64,000 bases of DNA from Halorubellus sp. JP-L1 (GCF_011440375.1 NZ_JAAOIR010000005.1:1-64000); one strand, 5' to 3'; positions 1 through 8,219 are shown, counted from the first letter of the stretch. Translations and numbers: made by a program. Notes: generated by a model not told the origin, from the letters alone.

Positions 1-186
1 CCAGCTCAAGCCATTCCAGGCAGGGAGCCTTATTCAGAATTAGCCTCAGTTTCCCGAGGTTGTTCTGATCCATAGGGTAGTTTGGCCACGTGTCACTGAG
101 CTATCTGCCACGGGTCTAAACCCGTGCGACTAGCATGGCTAAATCGAACTCCGATAGCAATGGCCTCCGGCAGGATCAACCGGAAT
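1..186 (-). rRNA. 16S ribosomal RNA, 5' end only
   Basis: Read on the minus strand, the sequence ending at 186 begins ATTCCGGTTGATCCTGCCGG, the universal archaeal 16S 5' end, and continues with the expected helices. The gene runs leftward out of the window, so about 186 nt of roughly 1470 nt are present. The 3' end with the anti-Shine-Dalgarno sequence is therefore not visible. It is followed upstream by a structured leader and promoter repeats, so this is the start of an rRNA operon. Confidence 0.97.
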
Positions 187-520
187 GGTCCCGAGCTCAA
201 GGCTCGGGGGGTATGGCGGGACACACCCGAATGGGTGTGTTCCATCTATTGCATTGCGTGGTCCGAGTTCGGTGATCCAGATCGAGTCGGCCGATCGGGC
301 GTCACCGAACTACCAGGGCTAACATCAGATCCCGTCTTGACGGCGGACCGCAGGGGCGGAATCCTCATTTCCTTCCGGACTTGGTTATATTCCGAGCAAG
401 GGCATAAGCCCTTCGGAATGTCCCCGTTCGGCGAGTGGTATTCGCCGAACACGTCCGGGATTGGGGTACGAGTTGAACGCACCCCGAATCGCGTTGTGCT
501 GTGTGGATTGTATCCGAATC
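187..520 (-). other. pre-rRNA 5' leader with strong hairpins
   Basis: This stretch lies between the 16S 5' end and the first promoter-like repeat and should be the transcribed external leader. It contains several perfect inverted repeats: ACACACCC/GGGTGTGT around 222-241 with a 4-nt loop, and a 9-bp stem GTTCGGCGA/TCGCCGAAC at 426-450. Such hairpins belong to haloarchaeal pre-16S leaders and to the long processing stem whose other half lies beyond 16S, outside this window. The long open frames crossing it are antisense to RNA and are not genes. Confidence 0.7.
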
Positions 521-527
521 CCCGTAT

Positions 528-543
528 TCACTTAAGGGCGTCG
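528..543 (-). promoter_or_regulatory. rRNA promoter P1 (box A CTTAAGT)
   Basis: On the minus strand CGACGCCCTTAAGT is a haloarchaeal rRNA-type BRE/box A. It is the copy nearest to 16S of three similar elements at about 530, 608 and 737. Tandem promoters before the rRNA operon are known in Halobacterium and relatives. The start site is expected about 25 nt downstream. Confidence 0.65.
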
Positions 544-605
544 GAGTCGCCCGACGCCGGAGGTCGTTCCGGCGGGGCGTTCACATCACGACGAAGTTGC
601 CTGTT

Positions 606-622
606 TTACTTAAGGGCGTCGT
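606..622 (-). promoter_or_regulatory. rRNA promoter P2
   Basis: This second copy on the minus strand reads GACGCCCTTAAGT and is preceded by ACGGAAC. It shares 13 bases with P1 and lies 78 bp upstream of it. Confidence 0.6.
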
Positions 623-734
623 TCCGTCGTCGTCCCGTGTGTGAATCGGGGCGTTCCTGCCTCCGTGCCGGATCGCGGCCGGAGGGGGTGGCGTCGTGCG
701 CCACCTTGTTCGCATCCATACCGATGGGGGTGAT

Positions 735-757
735 ACATTTAAGGCCGTCGTTCCGTC
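735..757 (-). promoter_or_regulatory. rRNA promoter P3
   Basis: This third copy on the minus strand, ACGGAACGACGGCCTTAAAT, keeps the ACGGAACGACG lead-in seen at P2 but has a variant box A. It lies 129 bp upstream of P2. It is probably the most distal rRNA promoter. Confidence 0.5.
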
Positions 758-1206
758 CAGCCATTGGTATCGCGTTCACGTGGTGCGGTTTCGCACGGGT
801 TCCGGGTCGCGCGTACGCGTAATGAAGACTCTATCGAGGATCGTGGTGCCGGATGAGGTGAAGGACTACTGTGGTGACTTGCGTCGTGATGGCCCAGGGA
901 TGGGACTGTCGCGTGTACGTGGTGGTCGTCGCGTTGTGGGAGTGAAGGGTATCGTCGCGTGCGTGGCGTGTGGGAGCGCGATGCTGGCCCTGGGATGGTT
1001 CGCGCGAACCGGTGCCAGTTGGCGTGGCTGGGAGGCGTGGGGACGGTGGTGACTCGGCCGTCGCTGGTGGGACGTGGTGTCGCGCGGGTGGAGGCCGACC
1101 AGTCATTCCTCGCGTGGTGCGGGTGGTCGGGTCGGGTGGTGCCCGCGCGGTGGCGAGGTTCGCCCTGGTGGGTGTTACGTATGTCGGTCGAGAAGCGCGG
1201 TGGGGG
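758..1206. other. no gene recognised; G/T-biased stretch
   Basis: No recognisable protein, tRNA or other RNA is seen here. The open frames on both strands have no family resemblance and lack the usual third-position pattern. From about 830 to 1200 the plus strand is unusually rich in G and T, with many GGTGG and GTGG words, so the minus strand is A/C-rich. It may be far-upstream rRNA promoter DNA. Confidence 0.4.
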
Positions 1207-1515
1207 TTATTCTTCGAGGTGCTCGATGCGCTTCTTCGAGACGTTCGCCTCCGTGATCTCGTTGGGCATCCAGTCGGGCTTGTCGTCGGGGGCTTGCTCG
1301 TTCCAGGCCCAGCCGTCGTAGATGTGGACTTTGTCGGTGCCTTTCTCGCGGAGGCGGAGTTCGGTCTTGTCGGCGTTCGATTCGCCCTGTGCGGGTTCGA
1401 GTCGCCGCGCCGCCTTCAGTGCTGCCTGTCGTGGCGTGTTCCCGGAGAACACGCTGGTTTCCTCGCCACTCTGGTTTCGGAGCGCGAAATTGCGCTTGCC
1501 ATCTTCACGTACCAT
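1207..1515 (-). CDS. MC1-family non-histone chromosomal protein
   Basis: The 102-residue product matches the MC1 chromosomal protein family from end to end. Visible signatures are the N-terminal RNFALRNQSGEE, the central PRQAALKAARRL helix, LRLREKGTDKVHIYDGW, and the conserved DWMPNEITEANVSKKRIE end. MC1 is a small monomeric DNA-bending protein that compacts DNA. The ATG at 1515 gives the usual family length. An open frame continues 62 codons upstream, but it crosses a TATA-like TTTATG at 1551-1556, so the longer start is unlikely. It is transcribed toward the rRNA operon. Confidence 0.93.
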   Translation of the reverse strand: MVREDGKRNFALRNQSGEETSVFSGNTPRQAALKAARRLEPAQGESNADKTELRLREKGTDKVHIYDGWAWNEQAPDDKPDWMPNEITEANVSKKRIEHLEE

Positions 1516-1521
1516 GATTTC

Positions 1522-1539
1522 GCTCCATGCGAATGGAGC
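1522..1539 (-). promoter_or_regulatory. perfect inverted repeat at the MC1 transcription start
   Basis: GCTCCAT and ATGGAGC form a perfect 7-bp dyad with a 4-nt centre, six bases upstream of the MC1 start codon. The TATA-like element at 1551-1556 would place the start site inside the dyad. It is therefore better read as an operator over the start site than as a leader hairpin. This is an inference. Confidence 0.45.
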
Positions 1540-1743
1540 ACACGACCCACCATAAAGATATCCCCGAAACCGAGGGACGGCGACGGCGCCATTGATAAAG
1601 GGAGGGGTAATCGAGGGGTTCGAGCGACCGAGTTCGGGGGGTCGAAGCCGTCTCAGTCGCTCGCGCGCGCCGCCCCGACGCCCTCTGCGTGTAGAAAACA
1701 CTTAAGTAGGTGCTGTAGCGAACACTCGAACTAGACCTCGGCG

Positions 1744-1941
1744 ATGGTACGGAAAAAGAAGCTGAGTCCGAGTGGCGCGAAAGACGAGAACGGCGAGTAC
1801 CACAACGTCCACATCAACCTCCACGAGGACGAACTGGCGGTCGCGGGCATGGATATCGGGGACGAGGTGTTCGTCCGCGTGCGCGACGGGAAGATAATCA
1901 TCCAGAAGGCCGACCAGGACGAAGTCGAACACGAGTTCTAG
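1744..1941 (+). CDS. small AbrB/SpoVT-like haloarchaeal protein
   Basis: This is a 65-residue protein with a basic start (MVRKKKL) and an acidic end. The central part, INLHEDELAVAGMDIGDEVFVRVRDGKIIIQKAD, has the swapped-hairpin pattern of AbrB/MazE/SpoVT DNA-binding domains (L..LGI..GD.V.V....I.I). Such single-domain proteins usually dimerise and act as transcription regulators, but no target is evident. A TATA-like ACTTAAGTA at 1700-1708 lies 36 bp before the ATG, giving a very short leader. No toxin partner gene follows, so an antitoxin role is not supported. Confidence 0.75.
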   Translation: MVRKKKLSPSGAKDENGEYHNVHINLHEDELAVAGMDIGDEVFVRVRDGKIIIQKADQDEVEHEF

Positions 1942-2080
1942 CGTACCATCCCACGGCCCTGCCCCATACGGGCCAGATCGCTTCCCGACCCGACCATCGC
2001 CGAGCCACGGCACCACGCCACCCCTGACGGCACGAACCGGTGACGCCTCCACGAGAACCGGCGGCCCAGACGCCGCCGGA

Positions 2081-2144
2081 TGCTCCTGCGGTCACTCCCA
2101 ACCGGAAACGACGACCTGCCGGCCGTCGTATGCTCCTGCGGTCA
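2081..2144 (+). repeat. 14-bp direct repeat pair upstream of pyrD
   Basis: TGCTCCTGCGGTCA occurs exactly at 2081-2094 and 2131-2144, a 50-bp period (close to five helical turns). The second copy ends 11 bp before the pyrD TATA-like element GTTTATC (2156-2162). The placement fits paired activator sites or a small duplication. The rest of the 1942-2187 interval holds nothing recognisable. Confidence 0.5.
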
Positions 2145-2187
2145 GTTCCCGAGACGTTTATCGGCGCGGAGCGTGGCGTATCAGGTA

Positions 2188-3243
2188 ATGAGCGTGTACG
2201 ACGTGGCGCGACCGCTGTTGTTCTCGCTGCCGGCGGAGACGGCACACGGACTGGTTCACGGGGGGTTGCGCGCGGTGGGAGGGACGCCAGTCGCGTCCGT
2301 GCTCGCGCGGCGGTTCGTCGTGGACGACGAGCGCCTGGCGACGACGGCGTTCGGGGAGTCGTTCCCGAACCCGGTGGGGGTGGCTGCGGGGTTCGACAAG
2401 AACGCGACGGTCGTTCCGGGACTCGCGTCGCTGGGGTTCGGGTTCGTGGAGGTCGGTGGGGTGACGGCGGAGGCGCAGCCGGGGAACCCGCGACCGCGGA
2501 TGTTCCGCTTGCGCGAGGACGAGGCGATCGTGAACCGGATGGGGTTGAACAACGAGGGCGCGGACGCCGTGGGGCGTCGCCTCCGCGAGGACGTGGACGC
2601 GGCCGTGCCCGTGGGCGTGAACCTCGCGAAGTCAGAGTCGGCGTCGATGGCGGAAGCGCCGTCGGACTACCGGTACACGTACGAGCGCGTCGCCGAAGGC
2701 GGGGACTTCTTCGTGGTGAACGTCTCGTGTCCGAACTCGGAGGGGTTCCGGGACCTCCAGAACAAGGACGAGCTGGCGGCGATCTTCCGCGAGCTCGTCG
2801 ACGCGGGCGCGAGTCCGCTCCTCGTGAAGCTCTCCCCGGACCTCCCGGAGCCGGCGGTCGAGGACGCGCTCGACCTCGTCGACGAGTTCGACCTGGACGG
2901 CGTCGTCGCGGTGAACACGACGACCGATCGTCCCGAGTCGCTATCCAGTCCGAATGCGAGGGAGACGGGTGGCCTGTCGGGCAAACCCATCGAGGACGCG
3001 TCGACGCGACTCGTGCGGTTCGTCGCTGAACGCACCGACGTCCCCGTGGTCGGGGTCGGTGGCGTGTCGGACGCCGCGGGCGCGTACGCGAAGATCCGTT
3101 CGGGCGCGTCGCTCGTCCAGTTGTACACGGCGCTCGTCTACGAGGGGCCGTCGCTCGCGCGAGAGATCAATCGCGGACTCCTCGAGTTGCTCGAACGCGA
3201 CGGGTTCGACTCGGTCGCGGACGCGGTCGGCGCGGACCTCTAG
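2188..3243 (+). CDS. pyrD: dihydroorotate dehydrogenase
   Basis: This 351-residue enzyme oxidises dihydroorotate to orotate in pyrimidine synthesis. The N-terminal 45 residues (MSVYDVARPLLFSLPAETAH) match the quinone-binding extension of class 2 (membrane-associated) enzymes. FMN-site motifs follow: GVAAGFDKNA (65-74), NRMGLNNEG (117-125), VKLSP, AVNTTTD and GVGGV. The active-site motif is NVSCPNSEG, with Cys181 where class 2 enzymes normally have Ser; Cys is typical of class 1. The ATG at 2188 is 26 bp after a TATA-like GTTTATC, so the transcript is probably leaderless. An in-frame ATG at 2080 lies upstream of that promoter and is rejected. Confidence 0.95.
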   Translation: MSVYDVARPLLFSLPAETAHGLVHGGLRAVGGTPVASVLARRFVVDDERLATTAFGESFPNPVGVAAGFDKNATVVPGLASLGFGFVEVGGVTAEAQPGNPRPRMFRLREDEAIVNRMGLNNEGADAVGRRLREDVDAAVPVGVNLAKSESASMAEAPSDYRYTYERVAEGGDFFVVNVSCPNSEGFRDLQNKDELAAIFRELVDAGASPLLVKLSPDLPEPAVEDALDLVDEFDLDGVVAVNTTTDRPESLSSPNARETGGLSGKPIEDASTRLVRFVAERTDVPVVGVGGVSDAAGAYAKIRSGASLVQLYTALVYEGPSLAREINRGLLELLERDGFDSVADAVGADL

Positions 3244-3307
3244 CCCGCGAGTCGACGCCCGCGCCGGCTCGCGCGGGCGAACCCTTTTGCCTGATTGCGC
3301 GCAATCG

Positions 3308-5524
3308 ATGGGTGTGACTGCGGAGACGGACGCGTACATGCGCTTCTTTCCCTACGAGGAGCCGTACGCGAACCAGCGCGAGGCGATGGACCGCATCTAC
3401 AACGCCCTCAGTCGCGGGCAGGACGTCCTCTTCGAGGGAGCCTGTGGGACGGGGAAGACGCTCTCGGCGCTCGTGCCGGCCCTGGAGTACGCGCGGGAGG
3501 CGGAGAAGACGGTGGTCATCACGACGGACGTCCATCAGCAGATGCGTCAGTTCATCACGGAGGCGAGTGCGATCACGCGCGAGGAGGCGATCCGCGCGGT
3601 CGTGTTCAAGGGGAAGGCGTCGATGTGCCACATCGACGTCGGGTACGAGGAGTGCCAGGCGTTGCGGGATACGTCTCGCGACCTCGTGGAGAAGCGCGAG
3701 GACGTCGAGCAGCTCGAGGAGCGCCAGGAGGAGCTGCTGGAGGAAGTCAAGGAGGGCGACGACGGCTCGCAGGCGGCCCAGGAGGCTCAGGAGGCGCGGT
3801 CGGCAGTCATCAACGAGATCCAGTCCTTGCAGGGCGCGATCGAGGACGTCGACGACGCGAACGTCTGCGATCACTACCTCCAGAACCTGACTGCTGACAC
3901 GGACGGCTTCTACGAGTGGCTGTTCGACGACGTGCGGACGCCCGAGGAGATCTTCGAGCAGGCGGGCTCGCAGGGCTTTTGCGGGTACGAGCTCCTGAAG
4001 GAGGGCATCGAGGGCGTGGACCTCGTCGTCGCGAACTACCATCACCTTCTGGACCCGATGATCCGCGAGCAGTTCTTCCGGTGGCTCGGCCGGGACCCCT
4101 CGGAGGTCATCACGGTGTTCGACGAGGCGCACAACGTGGAGGATGCGGCGCGCGACCACGCGACGCGGACGTTGACCGAGCAGTCCCTGGATAGCGCGCT
4201 TGGCGAGCTCGAGGAGGAGGACGACGCGCGCGCCGATCGGGCGGCGAACGTCCTGGGGGCGTTCCGGGATGCGCTCGTGGAGACGTACGAGGACGGGCTG
4301 GCGTTCGGGGAGCGCGAGCGCGTCGGCGAGGACTGGCACGACGTCACGATCGCGAGCGAGGACGGCCGCGACGACCTCACGCTATCCTTCCTCCAGGGAT
4401 ACACGGGTCAGGGCTACCAGCAGGACCTGGAGGCGGCGGTCCAGCTCGGGCAGGAGTTAGACGAGCGGTACGAGGAGGCGTACAAGCGCGGGGAGGCGAC
4501 GACGCGCCAGGACTGCCAGACGCTCGCGGCGGCGCGGTTCGTGGGGTCGTGGATGCAGGAGTCGACGGACCAGGGGAAGTACCCGGTCGCGGCGGTGCGT
4601 CGCGACCAGGGGACCGACGACGTGTACGGGCGCGTGGAGTTGTACACGTGCATTCCCCAGGAGGTGACGAGCGAGTTGTTCCAGGAGACGCACGCGAACG
4701 TCCTGATGAGCGCGACCCTCCAGCCGTTCGGGATTGCCGGCGAGGTCCTGGGGTTACAGAATCCGGTGGAGATGGAGTACGGGCTGGCGTTCCCCGCGGA
4801 GCGCCGCCGGACGTTCGCGGTTGGGACGCCGGCGTTGTTCGCGAGCAAGCGCGACGAGGCGGCGGTCCAGGAGCGTTACGGGGAGACGCTCGCGGACGTG
4901 GTGCGGTTCACGCCGGGGAACACGCTGGCGTTCTTCCCGAACTACGCGGAGGCGAAGCGGTACGCGACGCGCCTCCGTCAGGATCCGGACGTGGATTCGA
5001 CGGTGTATCTGGACGAGGCGGGCGTGAGCGCGGAGGACGCGCGCGCTGCGTTCACGAGCGACGACGACGCGGTCCTCCTGACGTCGCTGTGGGGTACCTT
5101 GGCGGAGGGCGTGAGTTTCGACGGCGACGACGCGCGGTCCGTCGTGGTCGTCGGCGTCCCCTACCCGCACCTGGACGACCGCGCGGAGGCGGTCCAGCGC
5201 GCGTACGGCGAGGAGTTCGGCGACCGCGACCCCGAACAGGACGGCTGGCGGTACGCGGTGGAGATTCCGACGGTCCGGAAGACCCGGCAGGCGCTCGGGC
5301 GCGTCATCCGGTCGCCGGAGGACTTCGGCGTGCGCGTCCTCATGGACGAGCGCTACACGGCCCGGAGCGAGCAGGAGATGGGGAAGTACAGCGTCCACGA
5401 CACGTTCCCCGGCCACGAGCGCGAGGAGATGGTCGACATCGGCCCGACGAAACTCAAGTTCGCGATGCTGAACTTTTACCAAGACATGGACGCGTACGGC
5501 GATTCGGGGCCGCCAGCGCCCTGA
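3308..5524 (+). CDS. XPD/Rad3-family Fe-S DNA helicase (copy 1)
   Basis: This 738-residue superfamily 2 helicase has Walker A GACGTGKT at 44-51 and a DEAH box at about 272-275 (FDEAHNVED). Four cysteines at about 107, 116, 187 and 225 fit the [4Fe-4S] cluster that defines XPD-type helicases. The C-terminal half carries LMSATLQP, LLTSLWGTLAEGVSFDGDD and the motif VI region QALGRVIRSPED. These enzymes unwind DNA 5' to 3' in repair. A coiled acidic stretch sits between the second and third cysteines. The ATG at 3308 lies 3 bp after a 12-bp palindrome, ATTGCGCGCAAT, and near a TTTTGCC box. Two more members occur at 51580-54072 and 57978-59804. Confidence 0.93.
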   Translation: MGVTAETDAYMRFFPYEEPYANQREAMDRIYNALSRGQDVLFEGACGTGKTLSALVPALEYAREAEKTVVITTDVHQQMRQFITEASAITREEAIRAVVFKGKASMCHIDVGYEECQALRDTSRDLVEKREDVEQLEERQEELLEEVKEGDDGSQAAQEAQEARSAVINEIQSLQGAIEDVDDANVCDHYLQNLTADTDGFYEWLFDDVRTPEEIFEQAGSQGFCGYELLKEGIEGVDLVVANYHHLLDPMIREQFFRWLGRDPSEVITVFDEAHNVEDAARDHATRTLTEQSLDSALGELEEEDDARADRAANVLGAFRDALVETYEDGLAFGERERVGEDWHDVTIASEDGRDDLTLSFLQGYTGQGYQQDLEAAVQLGQELDERYEEAYKRGEATTRQDCQTLAAARFVGSWMQESTDQGKYPVAAVRRDQGTDDVYGRVELYTCIPQEVTSELFQETHANVLMSATLQPFGIAGEVLGLQNPVEMEYGLAFPAERRRTFAVGTPALFASKRDEAAVQERYGETLADVVRFTPGNTLAFFPNYAEAKRYATRLRQDPDVDSTVYLDEAGVSAEDARAAFTSDDDAVLLTSLWGTLAEGVSFDGDDARSVVVVGVPYPHLDDRAEAVQRAYGEEFGDRDPEQDGWRYAVEIPTVRKTRQALGRVIRSPEDFGVRVLMDERYTARSEQEMGKYSVHDTFPGHEREEMVDIGPTKLKFAMLNFYQDMDAYGDSGPPAP

Positions 5525-5711
5525 GCGTTCGACGGTCGGCTTTCCGCCCACGTTTTGCGCCGGCGAGACCGCGAGCGAAGCGAGCGGCGACGCCGGCGAC
5601 AAAAGGTGGTCTCACCAGGACATGGACGCGTACGGCGATTCGGGGCCACCAGCGCCCTGAGCGTTCGACGGTCGGCTTTTCGCCCACGTTTTGCGCCGGC
5701 GAGTCCGCGAG
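5478..5711 (+). repeat. 98-bp direct duplication of the helicase 3' end
   Basis: The segment 5478-5575 (last 15 codons, stop and 3' flank of the helicase gene) recurs at 5614-5711, offset 136 bp, with about four mismatches. The second copy still encodes DMDAYGDSGPPAP followed by TGA but has no gene in front of it. The intervening and following sequence holds GCGAG-rich words common in haloarchaeal intergenic DNA. It looks like a fairly recent tandem duplication that also copied the transcript end region. Confidence 0.85.
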
Positions 5712-5768
5712 TGCGGAGCGGAGCGAGTGGTGCGGTCGGCCAGCGGCGTTGTCGGCGAGAGGGGTTCG

Positions 5769-7508
5769 TTAGCGTGGCGGGCTGTCGGTCGTGAGGTCGG
5801 GGGTGGTCCTGTCGGGCGGGGTGGTCGCGCGTTCGGTTTCGGTTGCGACGACGTGGACGCCGGTGAACTCGAAGCGGGCGCCGCCGTCGGCGCTCTCGGT
5901 TGCGGTGACGGTCCAGCCGTGGGCGTCGGCGATTTCGGCGACGATGGCGAGCCCGAAGCCGGTGCCGTCGGCGTCGGTCGTGTATCCGGGTTCGAAGACG
6001 GTCTCGCGGTCGGATTCGGGGATGCCGGGGCCGTCGTCTTCGACGTAGAACCCGTCGGCGAGCGTCCCGATGGTGAGGGTGACGTCGTCGCCGGCGTGGT
6101 CGCAGGCGTTCCGGATGAGGTTCTCGAACAGTCGCTTGAGGCGGTCTGGGTCGCCTGCGAACGCGAGGTCGTCGGCGACGACGAGTTCGGCGTTGCCGGT
6201 GTCGACGAACCGCCAGCAGTCGGTCGCGAGCGTCGAGAGGTGGACGTCGACGGGGTCCTCGACGGGGTCGCCGTTGCGGGCGAGCGCGAGGATCTCGTCG
6301 ATGAGGGCGTTCATGCGGTCGAGAGCCGTCTCGATGCCGTCGAGGCCGTCGACGGCGTCTGCCTCGTCGACGGCGCCGTCGGCGAGTCGGTCGCGGAGGA
6401 GTTCGAGTTCGCCCTGGGCGACGTTGAGGGGGTTGCGGAGGTCGTGGCTGACGACGCTGGCGAAGGATTCGAGGCGCGCGTTCTGTCGTTCGAGTTCGCG
6501 CCGGTAGCGTTCGCGGTCGGTCACGTCTGTCAGGACGACGGCGTGCCCGGTGCCGGCGCCGCCCGTCCCGTAGGGGGTCGCGGTGACGCGGTAGTGTCGG
6601 GTGCTGCCGTCGACGTCGACGGAGACGACGTCGTCTTCGCCGGCGTCGATTCGGGCGGCGACCTCGGGGAGGACGGCGTCGAGGGGGTCGCCGCGTGCGC
6701 TCTCGAGGGCGGGGAAGTACGTGGTGGCGGCGCGGTTGGCGTCCCGGACGCGGCCGTCGCGGTCGAGTGCGATGGTGGGGACGTCGCGTTCGGCGGCGAA
6801 CCTGACGGCCTCGAACTTCTCGATGTACGCGTACGCGACGCCGACGGCGAAGACGGCGACGCCGATGGGTTCGTACCCGATCTCAACGAGGACGGGAGTG
6901 GTGACGGCGGCGACGTCGAGGACGACGGGGAGTGCGGTGGCGGCGAGGAGCGCGGAGAGCGCGCGCGTGTCCATGTCGACTTCGGTGAAGCGGTCGAGGA
7001 GCATGAAGTAGCCGACGAACGCGAGCGCGTACGACAGCCCCATCGCGACCCAGTGGAGGGTGCCGCTGGCGACGGCGACGTGCGGGAACGGCGTCGCGAC
7101 GGTCGTCGTGGTGAAGTAGCCGGCGTGGAGTGGGTTCGTGACCTTCACGGCGACGACGACGACGAAGACGAAGACGGCGACGCGCCGGTACGTCGGGTTG
7201 CGGTGGTAGGCGCGGCCGGTGTACGCGGAGCAGAAGTACAGCCACGCTCCGACGGTCGCGAACCCGAGGACGAGGCCGACGGTGTACGCGGCGAGCTTGA
7301 GGGAGAGCGTCGGGAGCGCGAGGAAGGCGGCGTTGGCGGCCGCCCAGCCGCCGCTGGTGAGGAGGAGGGCGCGGAGGCCGCGTCGCGTGTCGGCGTCGTC
7401 GACGGCGCGGAGCCGGCGGCTGCTCGCGACGCACGCGACGCTCGCGACGGCGAAGACCGCGACGTAGAGCCCGAACACGAGGGTTTCTCCGGGGAGGGAG
7501 CGCAGCAC
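5769..7508 (-). CDS. membrane sensor histidine kinase (7TM-PAS-HisKA-HATPase)
   Basis: The 579-residue protein begins with about seven hydrophobic segments (residues 8-228), the haloarchaeal 7TM histidine-kinase input domain. A PAS-like domain follows (about 240-335, ending AVVLTDVTDRERY). The H-box SVVSHDLRNPLNV puts the phospho-accepting histidine at 355. The ATPase domain shows NLIRNACDHAGD, EDDGPGIPESD and GTGFGLAIVAEIADAHG. It should autophosphorylate in response to a membrane signal. No response regulator gene is adjacent, so its partner is encoded elsewhere. It converges on the helicase gene across the duplicated region. Confidence 0.93.
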   Translation of the reverse strand: MLRSLPGETLVFGLYVAVFAVASVACVASSRRLRAVDDADTRRGLRALLLTSGGWAAANAAFLALPTLSLKLAAYTVGLVLGFATVGAWLYFCSAYTGRAYHRNPTYRRVAVFVFVVVVAVKVTNPLHAGYFTTTTVATPFPHVAVASGTLHWVAMGLSYALAFVGYFMLLDRFTEVDMDTRALSALLAATALPVVLDVAAVTTPVLVEIGYEPIGVAVFAVGVAYAYIEKFEAVRFAAERDVPTIALDRDGRVRDANRAATTYFPALESARGDPLDAVLPEVAARIDAGEDDVVSVDVDGSTRHYRVTATPYGTGGAGTGHAVVLTDVTDRERYRRELERQNARLESFASVVSHDLRNPLNVAQGELELLRDRLADGAVDEADAVDGLDGIETALDRMNALIDEILALARNGDPVEDPVDVHLSTLATDCWRFVDTGNAELVVADDLAFAGDPDRLKRLFENLIRNACDHAGDDVTLTIGTLADGFYVEDDGPGIPESDRETVFEPGYTTDADGTGFGLAIVAEIADAHGWTVTATESADGGARFEFTGVHVVATETERATTPPDRTTPDLTTDSPPR

Positions 7509-7604
7509 GATGTGGAGTTAATGGCCACCGCTCGTATTTCGTTTTCGGTAGTTCCCATCCGTCGAGATCGCGTCCGTCGTCGCGCCGGGGCTCGTTCTCG
7601 GCGA

Positions 7605-8111
7605 CTACGCGGGGAGTCGTATCTCCCCCGCGGGTTCTTCGAGGTGTGCGTCGTAGAACTGGAGGCGGTCGACGGTCCACTCGATCGGGTCGACGTCGAC
7701 GTCGGCAGCGGCGTCGGCGGCCGCCATCGGGCCGTCGCGGGCGATCGTGACGTGCGGGACGTAGTCGTCGCCGCCGAGGCCGTCGATGCTCCCGAGTGCG
7801 TCGACGAGGCGGTCGTGGACCTCCCGCAGACCGGGTGATTCGACGGCGAGGTAGACGACGGGGCCGGTGCCGGAGGTCGGGTCCTCGAAGTAGTCGATGC
7901 CGGTGACGCGGACGGCGAACGGCGGCATGCCGGCGAGGGCGTCCCGAACCTGGCGCTGGACGCGGTGGCGGTCGCTGGGCGTGCTGGCGTCGAGGCGCTT
8001 CGCGAGGAGCGTGTGGTCGCTGGGGTACGTCGCGAAGTCGACGAGATGGGGATGGAGGTCGCTCGCGAGCCGGCGAACGCGTCCCGGAACGGGGACGTTC
8101 AGGCTGTACAC
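7605..8111 (-). CDS. 2'-5' RNA ligase / 2H phosphoesterase family protein
   Basis: This 168-residue protein has the 2H phosphoesterase layout. An N-terminal histidine motif (SDHTLLAKR, about 31-39) is paired with a canonical second motif, VPHVTIARDG (about 117-126). The family cleaves or forms 2'-5' or cyclic phosphodiester bonds in RNA ends and nucleotides. The first motif is HTL rather than the usual HxT, so exact activity is uncertain. The N-terminus MYSLNVPVPGRVRRLA is typical of haloarchaeal members. It lies between the kinase gene and a small membrane protein gene, all on the minus strand. Confidence 0.82.
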   Translation of the reverse strand: MYSLNVPVPGRVRRLASDLHPHLVDFATYPSDHTLLAKRLDASTPSDRHRVQRQVRDALAGMPPFAVRVTGIDYFEDPTSGTGPVVYLAVESPGLREVHDRLVDALGSIDGLGGDDYVPHVTIARDGPMAAADAAADVDVDPIEWTVDRLQFYDAHLEEPAGEIRLPA

Positions 8112-8219
8112 GTTCGGTGCGTGGACTGGCTCGACCTAATGTCGTGCGGTTCCGCGTCGCCCGGTCGTGGGGCTACGGACGTCCGCGGCCCAGCGAGGCC
8201 GCGTCGCTCGGGCGTGGGC

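Noticed and set aside
124-822. Long plus-strand open frame across the rRNA start
   Set aside because: It is antisense to 16S rRNA and its leader, with no protein-like features.
831-1734. Overlapping open frames on both strands between the rRNA promoters and MC1
   Set aside because: They have no family motifs, run through promoter DNA and lie antisense to the well-supported MC1 gene.
5691-7838. 715-codon frame antisense to the histidine kinase
   Set aside because: High GC leaves long open antisense frames; the Gly/Val/Glu/Asp-rich translation is the mirror of the kinase codons.
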